From Janthinobacterium sp. TB1-E2 (GTDB lineage: Bacteria; Pseudomonadota; Gammaproteobacteria; Burkholderiales; Burkholderiaceae_D): a stretch of DNA of 64,000 bases. How positions within the stretch are numbered: the stretch's first letter is position 1; every line of letters starts with the position of its first letter. The notes beneath the pieces are model-generated. The model saw only the letters and a program-made list of their open reading frames with translations. It made no database searches and was not told where the DNA came from. A program made the position numbers and the translations under genes. This document shows positions 1 to 8,282 of this stretch, piece after piece. Location: the NCBI RefSeq assembly GCF_036885605.1, contig NZ_CP142523.1:1922001-1986000 (forward strand), given 5' to 3'.

Positions 1-88
1 GGTCGTGACGATCGCGCCGCCCGTCATGACGCTCACTTATCTGCCGTTGAACCAGGTTCAGCAGCTCAACATTGGAGTTTCCGAGTGA
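1..88 (+). CDS. C-terminal end of an unidentified protein (partial)
   Basis: A reading frame enters from the left edge, runs 28 codons and ends at TGA (86-88). The visible end reads ...QQLNIGVSE and has no recognisable motif. Its stop overlaps the ATG of the secretin gene in an ATGA junction, so the two are probably translationally coupled. By position it is likely another assembly component of the same pseudopilus/secretin system, but this is inference from context only. Confidence 0.6.
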   Translation, partial: VVTIAPPVMTLTYLPLNQVQQLNIGVSE

Positions 89-2115
89 TGTCTCGTTCCT
101 TTTCATCGGCGCTGCTGCTCTTGTTGCTGTCCGGCTGCGCGGGGCAGCAAGCCTACCGCGACGGGCGCGAGCTGATCGCGCAAGACCAGGTGCCGGCCGG
201 CCTGCAAAAGCTGCAGGAAGCGTTGCAGCAAGACCCCGGCAACGCGCAATACCGCAGCGCCTATCTGCAGGCGCGCGAACGGGCGACCGGCAGCCGCTTG
301 CAGCAGGCCGAGCGCCAGGCGCAGGCGGGGCAGGGCGAGCTGGCGCGCGCCTCCTTCATGAGCGTGCTGGAAATCGATGCGCAGAACGAGCGGGCCAACA
401 GCGGCTTGCGCGCGCTCGAACGCGAGCAGCGCCAGGGCAAGCTGCTGGCCGAAGCGCAGAAGGATATCGAGGCCAAGCGCTACGACCCCGCGCGCCAGCG
501 CCTGAACGCCATCCTGACCGAGCAGCCGAACCATGCGGGCGCGCGCACGCTGCTGCGCGAGGTCGACGACAAAACGGCGCCGCCCGTGGTCGAGTCGGGC
601 TTGGCCAAGTCGTACAAGCAGCCGATCACGATCGAGTTTCGCGACGCGCCGTTAAAACAGGTGTTCGAGCTGATCGCGCGCCGTTCTGGCCTCAATTTCG
701 TCTTCGACAAGGACGTCAAGGCGGACGCGAAAACCTCGATCTTCCTGAAAAACAGCACGGTGGAATCGGCCGTCTACTTCCTGCTGGTGACGAACCAGCT
801 GGAGCAGCAGGTGATGGATGCGAACACGATCCTGATCTATCCGAACGTGGCGGCGAAATTAAAGGAGTACCAGGAAGTGCTGGTGAAGACCTTCTTCTTG
901 GCGAATGCGGACGCCAAGCAGGTGGCCAACACGCTCAAGACCATTTTGAAGACGCGCGACGTGGTGGCTGATGAAAAGCTCAACCTCGTCATCGTGCGCG
1001 ATACGCCCGAGGCGATCCGCCTGGCCGAGCGCCTGATCGCGCTGCAGGACGTGCCCGAGGCGGAAGTGGTGCTGGAACTGGAAATCCTCGAAGTCAAGCG
1101 CAGCCGCCTGATGGAACTGGGCGTGGCCTGGCCATCGAGCCTGACCCTGACGCCGCTTTCCACCTCGGGCGGAATCGGCCTGACCATCAGCGACCTGAAC
1201 AAGCTGAACCAGCGCACCATCGGCGTGAGCGACCTGTCCGTGACGGCCAACGCCAACAAGACGGACGGCGACGCGAATATCCTGGCCAACCCACGCATCC
1301 GCGTGCGCAACAGGGAAAAGGCGAAGTTCGTCATCGGCGACAGGGTGCCCGTGGTGACCACCACGATTTCGCCGGGCACGGGCGGCTTCGCTTCCGAGTC
1401 GATCAGCTACCTGGACGTGGGCCTGACGGTAAACGCCGAGCCGACCATCTATTTGAACAACGAGGTGGGCATCCGCATCTCGCTCGAGGTGAGCAACCTG
1501 GGCGCGGCCACCACCACCCGCAGCGGCTCGACCCTGTACCAGATCGGCACGCGCCAGGCGTCGACCATGCTGCAGCTGAAGGATGGCGAAAACCAGGTGC
1601 TGGCGGGCCTGATCAACAATGAAGAGCGCAGCTCGGGCAACAAGGTGCCGGGTCTGGGCGACATCCCCGTGCTGGGGCGGCTGTTCGGCAGCAGCAAGGA
1701 CGACAGCCAGAAGACGGAAATCGTGCTGTCGATCACGCCGCACCTGGTGCGCACGGTGCAGCGTCCGGAAGCGAAGGAGTCGGAATTCTCGGCCGGCACG
1801 GAAGGCAGCTTCCGCCGCCGTCCCGACATGGCGGCCAAGGCGCCCACGCAGATGCCGGGCACGGTGATCGTGCGTTCCGGCCCGTCGGCCGTCGGCATGC
1901 AGCCGGCGCCGGCGCAGCCGATGATGACGCCGGGCGCTTTGCCAGCGCCGCTGCCGCAGACGGTGCCGGCGCCGGAAGTGGCGCCGTCGCCCGAGCCGGC
2001 CGCCTCTCCCTTGCCGATATCGTCGGGCCAGCCCGTACCGCTGCAGGCGGCGCCCTTACCGCTGTCGTCGAGCCAGCCGGTACCGGTGAGCCCACCGCCA
2101 CCGCCTGCCAAATGA
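88..2115 (+). CDS. GspD-type secretin lipoprotein with N-terminal TPR region
   Basis: This is an outer-membrane secretin, the ring channel of type II secretion or type IV pilus-like machines. The first 20 residues are a lipoprotein signal ending in the lipobox LLSGC. Residues about 25-165 are alpha-helical TPR-like repeats. Residues about 175-350 hold N-domains ([19 protein letters not shown] and an N1-like [17 protein letters not shown]). The secretin core lies at about 395-555, with the signature [14 protein letters not shown]. The last 100 residues are a Pro/Ala-rich tail. ATG at 88 overlaps the upstream stop; GTG at 85 is the alternative start. Three prepilin-like genes follow directly, so this is one operon. 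The TPR-plus-secretin layout on a lipoprotein differs from classical GspD. The exact system (MSHA-like, Tad-like or a separate Oxalobacteraceae type) cannot be told from this fragment. Confidence 0.88.
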   Translation: MSRSFSSALLLLLLSGCAGQQAYRDGRELIAQDQVPAGLQKLQEALQQDPGNAQYRSAYLQARERATGSRLQQAERQAQAGQGELARASFMSVLEIDAQNERANSGLRALEREQRQGKLLAEAQKDIEAKRYDPARQRLNAILTEQPNHAGARTLLREVDDKTAPPVVESGLAKSYKQPITIEFRDAPLKQVFELIARRSGLNFVFDKDVKADAKTSIFLKNSTVESAVYFLLVTNQLEQQVMDANTILIYPNVAAKLKEYQEVLVKTFFLANADAKQVANTLKTILKTRDVVADEKLNLVIVRDTPEAIRLAERLIALQDVPEAEVVLELEILEVKRSRLMELGVAWPSSLTLTPLSTSGGIGLTISDLNKLNQRTIGVSDLSVTANANKTDGDANILANPRIRVRNREKAKFVIGDRVPVVTTTISPGTGGFASESISYLDVGLTVNAEPTIYLNNEVGIRISLEVSNLGAATTTRSGSTLYQIGTRQASTMLQLKDGENQVLAGLINNEERSSGNKVPGLGDIPVLGRLFGSSKDDSQKTEIVLSITPHLVRTVQRPEAKESEFSAGTEGSFRRRPDMAAKAPTQMPGTVIVRSGPSAVGMQPAPAQPMMTPGALPAPLPQTVPAPEVAPSPEPAASPLPISSGQPVPLQAAPLPLSSSQPVPVSPPPPPAK

Positions 2116-2603
2116 GACTGGCGCATGCGCAGAGGGGGCAGGGAGGCTTTACCCTGATCGAACTGCTGGTGACCCTGGCCATCCTGGGCGTGCTGGCCAC
2201 CCTGGTCATTCCCGTTACGCAGGTGACGGTGCAGCGGCGCCAGGAGCAGGAATTGCGGCGCGCGCTGCGCGAGATCCGCCAGGGGATCGATGCGTATAAA
2301 CGGGCTGGCGACGAAGGTCGCATTGTGCGCGCGACAGACGCCAGCGGTTATCCGAAAAGCCTGGAACTGCTGGTCGAGGGCGTGGCGGACCAGCGCAACC
2401 CGAAGCGCAGCAAGATGTTCTTTTTGCGCCGCGTGCCGCGCGACCCGTTCAATGGGGATGCTGGCCTCAGTGATGCGCAAACGTGGGGTAAGCGCAGCTA
2501 CGCCAGCGAGGCGGCCGAACCGCGCGAGGGCGACGATGTCTACGATGTGTACTCCACGTCCGGCAAGACCGGCTTGAACAACGTGCCTTACCGTCTATGG
2601 TGA
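2112..2603 (+). CDS. Type II secretion/pseudopilin GspG-like protein
   Basis: A 163-residue prepilin-like protein. After a short basic leader comes the class III signal [15 protein letters not shown], with Glu at +5 of the mature protein, followed by a 20-residue hydrophobic helix. The C-terminal part ([18 protein letters not shown]) resembles the GspG/PulG fold region. The start codon overlaps the secretin stop (ATGA). It should be processed by a prepilin peptidase, none of which is in view, and assemble into a periplasmic pseudopilus beneath the secretin. The family call is secure; whether it is the major pseudopilin is not. Confidence 0.85.
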   Translation: MRLAHAQRGQGGFTLIELLVTLAILGVLATLVIPVTQVTVQRRQEQELRRALREIRQGIDAYKRAGDEGRIVRATDASGYPKSLELLVEGVADQRNPKRSKMFFLRRVPRDPFNGDAGLSDAQTWGKRSYASEAAEPREGDDVYDVYSTSGKTGLNNVPYRLW

Positions 2604-2606
2604 ACC

Positions 2607-2999
2607 ATGGCCGCTGAAAACCCCCGAGTCCGCACGCGCGGCTTTACCCTGATCGAATTGCTGGTGGTGCTCGGCATCGTGGCGTTGCTGCTGACCCTGG
2701 CCGTGCCCCGCTACTTTCCCAGCCTCGACAAGGCAAAGGAAACCGTGCTGGCGGACAATTTGCGCAATCTGCGCACGACCATCGACCAGTTCCACGGCGA
2801 TACGGGGCGCTATCCCGATTCGCTGGAGCAACTGGTGGAAAAGAAATACCTGCGCGCCATGCCCATCGATCCCATCACGGAGAGCGACAGCAGCTGGCTC
2901 ATCGTACCGCCGCCCGACGATACGCCGGGCCAGGTGTATGACGTGAAAAGCGGCGCGCCCGGCAAGGACCGCAGCGGCACGCCGTTTGCCGACTGGTAG
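2607..2999 (+). CDS. Type II secretion GspG-like pseudopilin
   Basis: A 130-residue protein with the prepilin signal [20 protein letters not shown], Glu at +5, and a GspG-like body (NLRNLRTTIDQFHGDTGRYPDSLEQLV, given here in part). The end YDVKSGAPGKDRSGTPFADW is close to the usual GspG C-terminus, where acidic residues bind calcium. It lies 3 bp after the previous pseudopilin gene and 5 bp before the next, in the same operon. It looks the most like a canonical major pseudopilin of the three. Confidence 0.87.
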   Translation: MAAENPRVRTRGFTLIELLVVLGIVALLLTLAVPRYFPSLDKAKETVLADNLRNLRTTIDQFHGDTGRYPDSLEQLVEKKYLRAMPIDPITESDSSWLIVPPPDDTPGQVYDVKSGAPGKDRSGTPFADW

Positions 3000-3004
3000 C
3001 GGCC

Positions 3005-3655
3005 ATGCACCGTTCTGCGCGCCGCCAGCGCGGTTTTACGTATCTGGGCCTGATCATTCTGGTGGCCATCCTGGGCTTGGTAGGGGCGGCCGGGCTGAAG
3101 ATGGGTTCCTTGCTGCAGCGTCAGACGGCCGAGCAGGAATTGCTCGACATTGGCGCGCAGTTTTCGGATGCCCTCTACAGCTATGCGACCGCCACGCCGC
3201 CGGGCCAGCCGCAACAGCCGCCCAGCCTTGCCGCCTTGCTGCGCGATCCCCGTACGCCCCAGTTGCGTCGGCATCTGCGCAAGCTGTTTGTCGACCCCAT
3301 CACGGGCCGCGCCGAGTGGGGCTTGCTGTACCAGCCCGGCAGCAACGGCATCATTGGCGTGCACAGCCTGTCGCAGGCGGCGCCATTAAAGGTCGGCAAT
3401 TTCGAGGCCCGGTTCGCTGGCTTCGAAGGCAAGGCGCATTTCTCGGAATGGCGCTTCATGGTCGATGCCCGGGTGTCTTCCATGCCGTCCGCGGGACCGG
3501 CAGCCGTGCCGGCGAGTGATGAGGCGGGCATCGCGCCTGCCTTGCCGGTGCCACCGTTGTTTTCTCGCCCTGTTACTCCACCGCAAGAACAATCGCCATC
3601 AGCGCCAATTGAGCAGCCTGAACCGCAAAATTCAGATGAAAACACTGCCGAGTAG
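3005..3655 (+). CDS. Minor pseudopilin-like protein lacking Glu+5
   Basis: A 216-residue protein whose N-terminus RRQRG|FTYLGLIILVAILGL has the basic leader, cleavage Gly and hydrophobic helix of a prepilin, but carries Gly instead of Glu at +5. In type II systems the tip pseudopilin GspK also lacks Glu+5, so a minor or tip role is possible. The middle (LRKLFVDPITGRAEWGLLY) keeps the pseudopilin-like 'DP' region. The C-terminal 50 residues are Pro/Glu-rich and low complexity. It is the last gene of the operon: an AT-rich gap of 240 bases without a gene follows. Confidence 0.72.
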   Translation: MHRSARRQRGFTYLGLIILVAILGLVGAAGLKMGSLLQRQTAEQELLDIGAQFSDALYSYATATPPGQPQQPPSLAALLRDPRTPQLRRHLRKLFVDPITGRAEWGLLYQPGSNGIIGVHSLSQAAPLKVGNFEARFAGFEGKAHFSEWRFMVDARVSSMPSAGPAAVPASDEAGIAPALPVPPLFSRPVTPPQEQSPSAPIEQPEPQNSDENTAE

Positions 3656-3895
3656 GCGTTTTTACCTCAAAACGTAACAAAAATAAATGTATGCGCCGGT
3701 AACTATTCTTGTGTGGAAATTAATAGATAGCGGCAAATAGTTCATTTCGAAAATACTTATCTAAGATGAAACTTCGATAAAATATTTATAAGTAATTTGA
3801 TGTGATTATGCTACCATTCTGTTCAGTACTTCCGGTACTAAAACTATTGGTGGCCTGCGCATTGCAGCCATAAATTACTTTTTAAGGGATAAACT

Positions 3896-4393
3896 ATGAA
3901 ATTGAAATTTATCGCTGCAGGTATCATGGCAGCAGCATCGTTCAGCGCATCGGCAGCAACCTATGACCTGGGCATCCTGGATCCAACCGGTTCCGATACC
4001 CTGTCGGCTTTCACGACCAAGTTCGCCATCAATTCGGATATCAATGATTCGTGGACTTTCCAGTTGCTGGCCCCATCGTCGACCTCGTTCGGTGCATTGC
4101 AAACGTTCTCCGTTGCTAACGGCGCGATCAAGGATTTTGCTGCTACTCTGGTCGGCTATGGCGACCTGACCAAGAGCACGGCTAGCGGCATCCAGAATCT
4201 GAGCTGGGCAGGTCAATTGGCTGCAGGCACCTACACGGTGCAAGTCACGGGCCTGACCCTGGTGAAAAATGTTCAGTACGTAGGCACGGTTTCGGCCCTG
4301 CCAGTACCAGAACCAGAAACCTATGGCATGCTGCTGGGCGGCCTGGCGCTGGTTGGTGCTGTGGCCCGCCGCCGCGCCAAGAAAGCTGCTTAA
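3896..4393 (+). CDS. PEP-CTERM sorting-domain protein
   Basis: A 165-residue secreted protein. An N-terminal signal peptide (KLKFIAAGIMAAASFSASA) precedes a Ser/Thr/Ala-rich body of about 110 residues. The C-terminus is a PEP-CTERM signal: VPEPETYGMLLGGLALVGA, then the basic cluster RRRAKK. Such proteins are recognised by an exosortase (EpsH/XrtA family) and linked to exopolysaccharide-producing Gram-negatives. No exosortase or EPS gene is in this window. The body resembles small PEP-CTERM proteins common in Oxalobacteraceae; its function is unknown. A good ribosome site (AAGGGA) precedes the ATG. The gene stands alone with its own terminator. Confidence 0.85.
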   Translation: MKLKFIAAGIMAAASFSASAATYDLGILDPTGSDTLSAFTTKFAINSDINDSWTFQLLAPSSTSFGALQTFSVANGAIKDFAATLVGYGDLTKSTASGIQNLSWAGQLAAGTYTVQVTGLTLVKNVQYVGTVSALPVPEPETYGMLLGGLALVGAVARRRAKKAA

Positions 4394-4410
4394 GCTTACG
4401 CTGCAATGAA

Positions 4411-4438
4411 AAAAACCCGCTTCGGCGGGTTTTTTTTC
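4411..4438. terminator. Bidirectional rho-independent terminator
   Basis: A-run, AACCCGC, loop TTCG, GCGGGTT, T-run. It lies between the convergent PEP-CTERM gene and murJ and can serve both. Confidence 0.9.
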
Positions 4439-4488
4439 GTCTGGATCAGCTGCTTGATGCAAGACGCCGGCAACAGCGTCCTGCGCAA

Positions 4489-6036
4489 TCACGCGTGGCG
4501 CTTGAAATCGCGGAAGCGGAAGCCTACGGCAAATAAGGTGGCAAAGTACGCCACGCCGCACAGGGCCACCACCAGGGCCAGCGCGCCGGCCCGCAGCAGC
4601 GGATGGGCTTGCATGGCGATCCAGTCGATGCGCACGGCGCCCGCATACGCCACGCCACCCATCACGATGAGTGCCGGCAGCAGGCGCAGGAAGAACTTGG
4701 CCCAGCCCGGTTTCGGCTGGTAGATGCCGCGCCTGCGCAAGCCCCAGTACAGGAAGCTGGCGTTCAGGCAGGCGCCCAGGCCGATCGACAGGGCCAGGCC
4801 GGCCACGGCGATGTAGGGCACGAACAGCAGATTCATCAGCTGCGTGGCGATCAGCACGCCGATGGCGATCTTCACGGGCGTACGGATGTCCTGGCGCGCA
4901 TAGAACGCGGGCGCCAGGGTCTTGACGAGGATGATGCCGATCAGGCCCAGGCTGTAGGCCACGAGCGGCTGTGTCGACATGATCACGGATTCGGCCGTGA
5001 ACTTGCCGTAGTGGAAGAGGGTGGCGATCAGCGGCGTGGCCAGGGTCGCCATGCCGACGGCGGCGGGCAGGGCCAGCAAAAAGGTCAGGCGCAAGCCCCA
5101 GTCCAGCAGGGCCGAGTATTCCGTCTTGTCGCCATCCACGTTCGCCTTCGACAGGCTGGGCAGCAAGATGGTACCCAGGGCCACGCCCAGCATGGCGGTG
5201 GGGAACTCCATCAGGCGGTCCGCATACGACAGCCAGGAAATGCTGCCCTCGGCCAGGCGCGACGCGATGCTCGTATTGATCATCAGGCTGATCTGCGCCG
5301 CCGAGACGGCGAACACGGCCGGTCCCATCTTCTTCAGCACGCGGCGCACGCCGCCGTCGGACAGGCCGATGGCGGGATTGATCGACAGGCGCGGCAGCAT
5401 GCCGATCTTGATCAGCGCGGGAATCTGGATCGCCACCTGCAGCAGGCCGCCGGCGAACACGGCAATGGCCATGGCGTAGATCGGCTGCTTCAAATAGGGC
5501 GCGAGGAACAGCGAGGCGGCGATGAACGACAGGTTCAGCAGCACCGGCGTGAATGCGGGAATCTTGAATTCGCGCCAGGTATTCAAGATGCCGCCAGCCA
5601 GGGCCACGAAGGACATGCAAGTAATATAAGGGAACATCAAGCGCGTCATCCACACGGCCGCGTCAAAAGCGCCCGCATCCTTGGTCAGGCCCGTGGCGAT
5701 CACATACACGAACCAGGGCGCGCCGATGATGCCGATGGCGGACACGAGCAGAGTGGCCCAGACGAGCGTGGTGGCCACGTGGTCGGCCAGCTGCTTGCTC
5801 GCTTCCTGGCCGTGCTGGTTCTTGTATTCAGACAAGATCGGCACGAAGGCTTGCGAGAACGCCCCCTCGGCAAACAAGCGGCGCAACAGGTTGGGGATGC
5901 GGAAGGCAACAATGAATGCGTCCGTGTAGGCGCCGGCGCCAAAGGCGCGCGCGAACAGGCTTTCGCGCAATAATCCGGTTACACGGGACAGCATGGTCAT
6001 GCTGGAGATGGCGGCGAGGGTTTTAAGCAAGTTCAT
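4489..6036 (-). CDS. murJ: Lipid II flippase MurJ (MviN)
   Basis: A 515-residue polytopic inner-membrane protein of the MVF/MOP family that flips lipid II to the periplasmic face for peptidoglycan synthesis. The N-terminus NLLKTLAAISSMTMLSRVTG and the GLLRESLFARAFGAG segment are diagnostic, as are PNLLRRLFAEGAFSQAFVP and the hydrophobic helices along the whole length (about 14 expected). The length matches MurJ of other proteobacteria. It is monocistronic and divergent from rpsT, a common arrangement in betaproteobacteria. No Shine-Dalgarno sequence precedes the ATG, and a perfect -10 box sits 8 bases upstream, so the mRNA may be leaderless. Confidence 0.96.
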   Translation of the reverse strand: MNLLKTLAAISSMTMLSRVTGLLRESLFARAFGAGAYTDAFIVAFRIPNLLRRLFAEGAFSQAFVPILSEYKNQHGQEASKQLADHVATTLVWATLLVSAIGIIGAPWFVYVIATGLTKDAGAFDAAVWMTRLMFPYITCMSFVALAGGILNTWREFKIPAFTPVLLNLSFIAASLFLAPYLKQPIYAMAIAVFAGGLLQVAIQIPALIKIGMLPRLSINPAIGLSDGGVRRVLKKMGPAVFAVSAAQISLMINTSIASRLAEGSISWLSYADRLMEFPTAMLGVALGTILLPSLSKANVDGDKTEYSALLDWGLRLTFLLALPAAVGMATLATPLIATLFHYGKFTAESVIMSTQPLVAYSLGLIGIILVKTLAPAFYARQDIRTPVKIAIGVLIATQLMNLLFVPYIAVAGLALSIGLGACLNASFLYWGLRRRGIYQPKPGWAKFFLRLLPALIVMGGVAYAGAVRIDWIAMQAHPLLRAGALALVVALCGVAYFATLFAVGFRFRDFKRHA

Positions 6037-6044
6037 GGGGCCAG

Positions 6045-6050
6045 ATTATA
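6045..6050 (-). promoter_or_regulatory. Putative murJ -10 box (leaderless start)
   Basis: On the minus strand TATAAT ends 8 bases before the murJ ATG (CTGGCCCC between). Transcription would begin at or 1-2 bases before the start codon. The -35 match is poor. Confidence 0.45.
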
Positions 6051-6181
6051 GCCGGGCGCGGTACCGTTAAACGGTTAAAATATGGTAACAATTGCCGCCG
6101 ATTCGCCCTTGCCAGCCCCATTTTCACGTGTTTTTGGCGTGACACACGGTTTTTTGATTTGCCCCCGCTTGAAAATATCGC

Positions 6182-6187
6182 TATAAT
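6182..6187 (+). promoter_or_regulatory. Putative rpsT -10 box
   Basis: A perfect TATAAT about 147 bases before the rpsT ATG. No good -35 lies at 16-18 bp (TTGATT is 22 bp away), so the promoter call rests on the -10 box and its position. It implies a 5' leader of about 140 nt. Confidence 0.4.
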
Positions 6188-6213
6188 CGAAGGCTGTACA
6201 GAATTCTGTTACG

Positions 6214-6301
6214 CAGACACTAATGTTTGACAGGCACTGGTTTGGCACACATGGTTCGGCAGACGCACAGAACGCACCGGTTGGCAAACACTAATGTTTG
6301 C
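6214..6301 (+). repeat. Twin CTAA-loop hairpins in the rpsT leader
   Basis: The 12-mer CACTAATGTTTG occurs at 6218-6229 and 6289-6300. Each copy sits in a small hairpin: CAGACA-CTAA-TGTTTG (6214-6229, one G-T pair) and GCAAACA-CTAA-TGTTTGC (6284-6301, seven perfect pairs). Both would be in the untranslated leader of rpsT. They may be RNA elements for regulation of S20 synthesis, which is autogenously controlled in E. coli, but that link is inference. Confidence 0.6.
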
Positions 6302-6333
6302 AAACGCACTTTGACCCTGTTTTAGGAAATTCC

Positions 6334-6600
6334 ATGGCAAATACCGCACAAGCGCGCAAACGCGCTCGTCAAGCAGTTAAGCAAAACGCACACAATTCGT
6401 CCCAACGTTCGACCTTGCGCACGGCTATCAAAGCTGCTCGCAAAGCGATCCAGGGCGGCGACAAGGCAGCTGCTGCTGCAATCTTCCAAGCATCCGTGTC
6501 GACCATCGACCGTATCGCTGACAAGAAGATCATCCACAAAAACAAGGCAGCTCGCCATAAGAGCCGTCTGGCAGCTGCTTTGAAAGCACTGTCCGCTTAA
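6334..6600 (+). CDS. rpsT: 30S ribosomal protein S20
   Basis: An 88-residue, very basic, alanine-rich protein that binds 16S rRNA in the small subunit. The N-terminus [17 protein letters not shown] and the segment [12 protein letters not shown] are typical of S20, and the length matches the family. The start is the ATG at 6334 behind TAGGAAA; an upstream in-frame codon would add 12 residues foreign to S20. The gene is monocistronic, has an unusual hairpin-bearing leader and ends at a strong terminator. Confidence 0.98.
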   Translation: MANTAQARKRARQAVKQNAHNSSQRSTLRTAIKAARKAIQGGDKAAAAAIFQASVSTIDRIADKKIIHKNKAARHKSRLAAALKALSA

Positions 6601-6667
6601 TATTCGCCAGCAGGCAAGCCACCACGGTGGCCTTGCCTGTGCCGGTACGCTGGCACTGGTTGAAAAG

Positions 6668-6702
6668 CAAAAACCCGCAGATTCGTTCTGGCGGGTTTTT
6701 TC
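6668..6702. terminator. Rho-independent terminator after rpsT
   Basis: AAACCCGC (6671-6678) pairs with GCGGGTTT (6691-6698), followed by a T-run. It separates rpsT from the convergent DUF192 gene. Confidence 0.85.
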
Positions 6703-6756
6703 GCGTTTTTATTCTGATTTTTAAGGCCGCATTCGCTAGCGGCCCGCCGCCATGGC

Positions 6757-7200
6757 CTAGCGCGCCGCCGGCAAGTTGCCGATGCTCATGCCCGGTTTAA
6801 TGTTCTTTTGCTTGAACCAGCCCAGATGCATTTCCAGCGCATAGCGCACGGGCACGGTCTTCGTGGAGCAATGGCTGTCGAGCGTATGCGGCTGCATGTC
6901 TTCGATGTTGACGATCTTGCCGCTGGCATCGATAAAGGCCACCGACAGGGGCAGCGGCGTGTTTTTCATCCACATGCATTGCGTGGATGGGTTGCCAAAG
7001 ACAAACAGCATGCCTGCATTGGCCGGCATCTTTTCGCGGTACATCAAGCCCTGTTCGCGCTGCTCTTCCGTGGCGGCCACTTCCGCCTGGATCAAATGCA
7101 TGCCGGCCGACAGTTGCAAGCTCCTGGTTTGCGCCTGGGCCATGCTGGCGCAAGACAGCAGGGCGATGGACAGGCTGAGACGGCAAAGGGAATTTTTCAT
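6757..7200 (-). CDS. Secreted DUF192 family protein
   Basis: A 147-residue protein with a cleavable signal peptide ending in SMAQA-Q. The body has the DUF192 signatures: EQREQGLMYREKMPANAGMLF, MWMKNTPLPLSVAFID and VRYALEM. DUF192 proteins form a small beta fold of unknown function, usually periplasmic. It is a single leftward gene. The call is by family motif; no biochemical role can be stated. Confidence 0.9.
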   Translation of the reverse strand: MKNSLCRLSLSIALLSCASMAQAQTRSLQLSAGMHLIQAEVAATEEQREQGLMYREKMPANAGMLFVFGNPSTQCMWMKNTPLPLSVAFIDASGKIVNIEDMQPHTLDSHCSTKTVPVRYALEMHLGWFKQKNIKPGMSIGNLPAAR

Positions 7201-7330
7201 GGGGCGGGACGGTGGCTGCGAAGCGGCGATTAAGCCACGCTGGCGGCCGGCTGGTCAAGCATGCTGCCCGGCCGCATCGAAAGCGTGGGGTTACAGCAAC
7301 ATGCTCGCCGTCGTCAGCCCGGGACTGCGC

Positions 7331-7612
7331 TTATTTCACGGGCTTGCCTGCTTCAGCGGCCGGCTGCTTCGTCTTGCGCGCCTGGGGAATCAGGCGCGGC
7401 GCATCGGTTGCGGCCGATGCGTTGACGGAGGCGGACGCCGGCGGCACGGGCTTGCTGGCGTCGGTGGCGGCCGAGGCGTGGCTGGCTGCCGATGCGGGTG
7501 GCGGCTTGACGGCATCGGTCGCGGCGGATGCGTGCACCTGGGCGCCCGACTGGGCCAGTGCGGCGCCGGCAAGCAGGGAAGTGGCCAGGGTCAGTATTAC
7601 TTTTTTCATCAT
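7331..7612 (-). CDS. Small secreted Ala/Pro-rich repeat protein
   Basis: A 93-residue protein. A signal peptide (KKVILTLATSLLAGAALA-Q) is followed by a low-complexity body with three imperfect copies of ASAATDA: HASAATDAVKP, HASAATDASKP and NASAATDAPR, spaced about 18-20 residues apart. The end is basic (QARKTKQPAAEAGKPVK). No known domain is recognised; an unstructured periplasmic or surface protein is plausible. The ATG is preceded by AGGAAAGATG. It starts at either of two adjacent Met codons. Confidence 0.6.
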   Translation of the reverse strand: MMKKVILTLATSLLAGAALAQSGAQVHASAATDAVKPPPASAASHASAATDASKPVPPASASVNASAATDAPRLIPQARKTKQPAAEAGKPVK

Positions 7613-7718
7613 CTTTCCTTTTCCGTCATGTTGAGGTCGGATGATTTTAATGCATTATCTAAAAATAAATAGTGTTTATTGGGAAATTCGCTACCGTCGC
7701 CGCTCTTTCTTGTGCTGC

Positions 7719-8282
7719 TTAGGCCTTGCCAATGTTTTCGGCTGGCACTTCGCACCATTCGCCGGGCATCAATGGATGGCTGGCCAGCGAGAACGGGCCG
7801 ATGGCGCTGCGCACCAGGCGCAGGGTGGGCAGGCCGACGGCCGCCGTCATGCGCCGCACTTGGCGGTTTTTTCCTTCTTTCAAGGTGATCGCCAGCCACG
7901 AGGTTGGCTTGTCGGCGCGCGCGCGTATCGGTGGATTGCGGGGCCACAGCCAGTCCGGTTCGGCGATGCGCACGGCCTTGCACGGCTTGGTGATGAAGTC
8001 GCCCAGGTCCAGCGGCGCTTGCAGGCGCGCCAGGCTGGCCGCATCGGGCACGCCGTCAACTTGTACCAGATAGGTTTTTGCTTCCTTGCGGTCCGGGTGG
8101 CTGATTTCATGCTGCAGGCGGCCGTCGTCCGTCAGCAGCAGCAAGCCTTCGCTGTCGGCGTCGAGCCGGCCGGCCGGATAGATGCCGGGGATGGTGAGAT
8201 GGTCGGCCAGGGTGGTGCGGCCGTCCTGCGGCGAAAACTGGCACAGGACTTGGAATGGTTTATTGAAGAGAATGAGTGGCAT
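7719..8282 (-). CDS. rluE: 23S rRNA pseudouridine synthase, RluE-like
   Basis: A RsuA/RluB/E/F-family pseudouridine synthase of 187 residues. The N-terminus PLILFNKPFQVLCQF, the catalytic loop AGRLDADSEGLLLLTDDG (Asp of GRLD is the nucleophile), and the C-terminal GKNRQVRRMTAAVGLPTLRL are all present. It lacks an N-terminal S4 domain, as RluE does; RluE modifies U2457 of E. coli 23S rRNA. WLWPRNPPIR is also shared with E. coli RluE. The start at 8282 matches the conserved domain start; an in-frame ATG at 8330 would add 16 residues of no clear family sequence. No gene lies in the 280 bases between this gene and icd. Confidence 0.88.
   Translation of the reverse strand: MPLILFNKPFQVLCQFSPQDGRTTLADHLTIPGIYPAGRLDADSEGLLLLTDDGRLQHEISHPDRKEAKTYLVQVDGVPDAASLARLQAPLDLGDFITKPCKAVRIAEPDWLWPRNPPIRARADKPTSWLAITLKEGKNRQVRRMTAAVGLPTLRLVRSAIGPFSLASHPLMPGEWCEVPAENIGKA

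Noticed and set aside
3875-5653. Long open frame antisense to murJ and the PEP-CTERM gene
   Set aside because: It mirrors strong coding on murJ, has no family motif and is an effect of high GC content.
6154-6187. TTGATT as the -35 of the rpsT promoter
   Set aside because: Spacing of 22 bp to the -10 box is too long; only the -10 is reported.
7394-7560. Repeats in the small secreted protein gene as a CRISPR or tandem array
   Set aside because: They are imperfect codon-level repeats inside one reading frame with no spacers.
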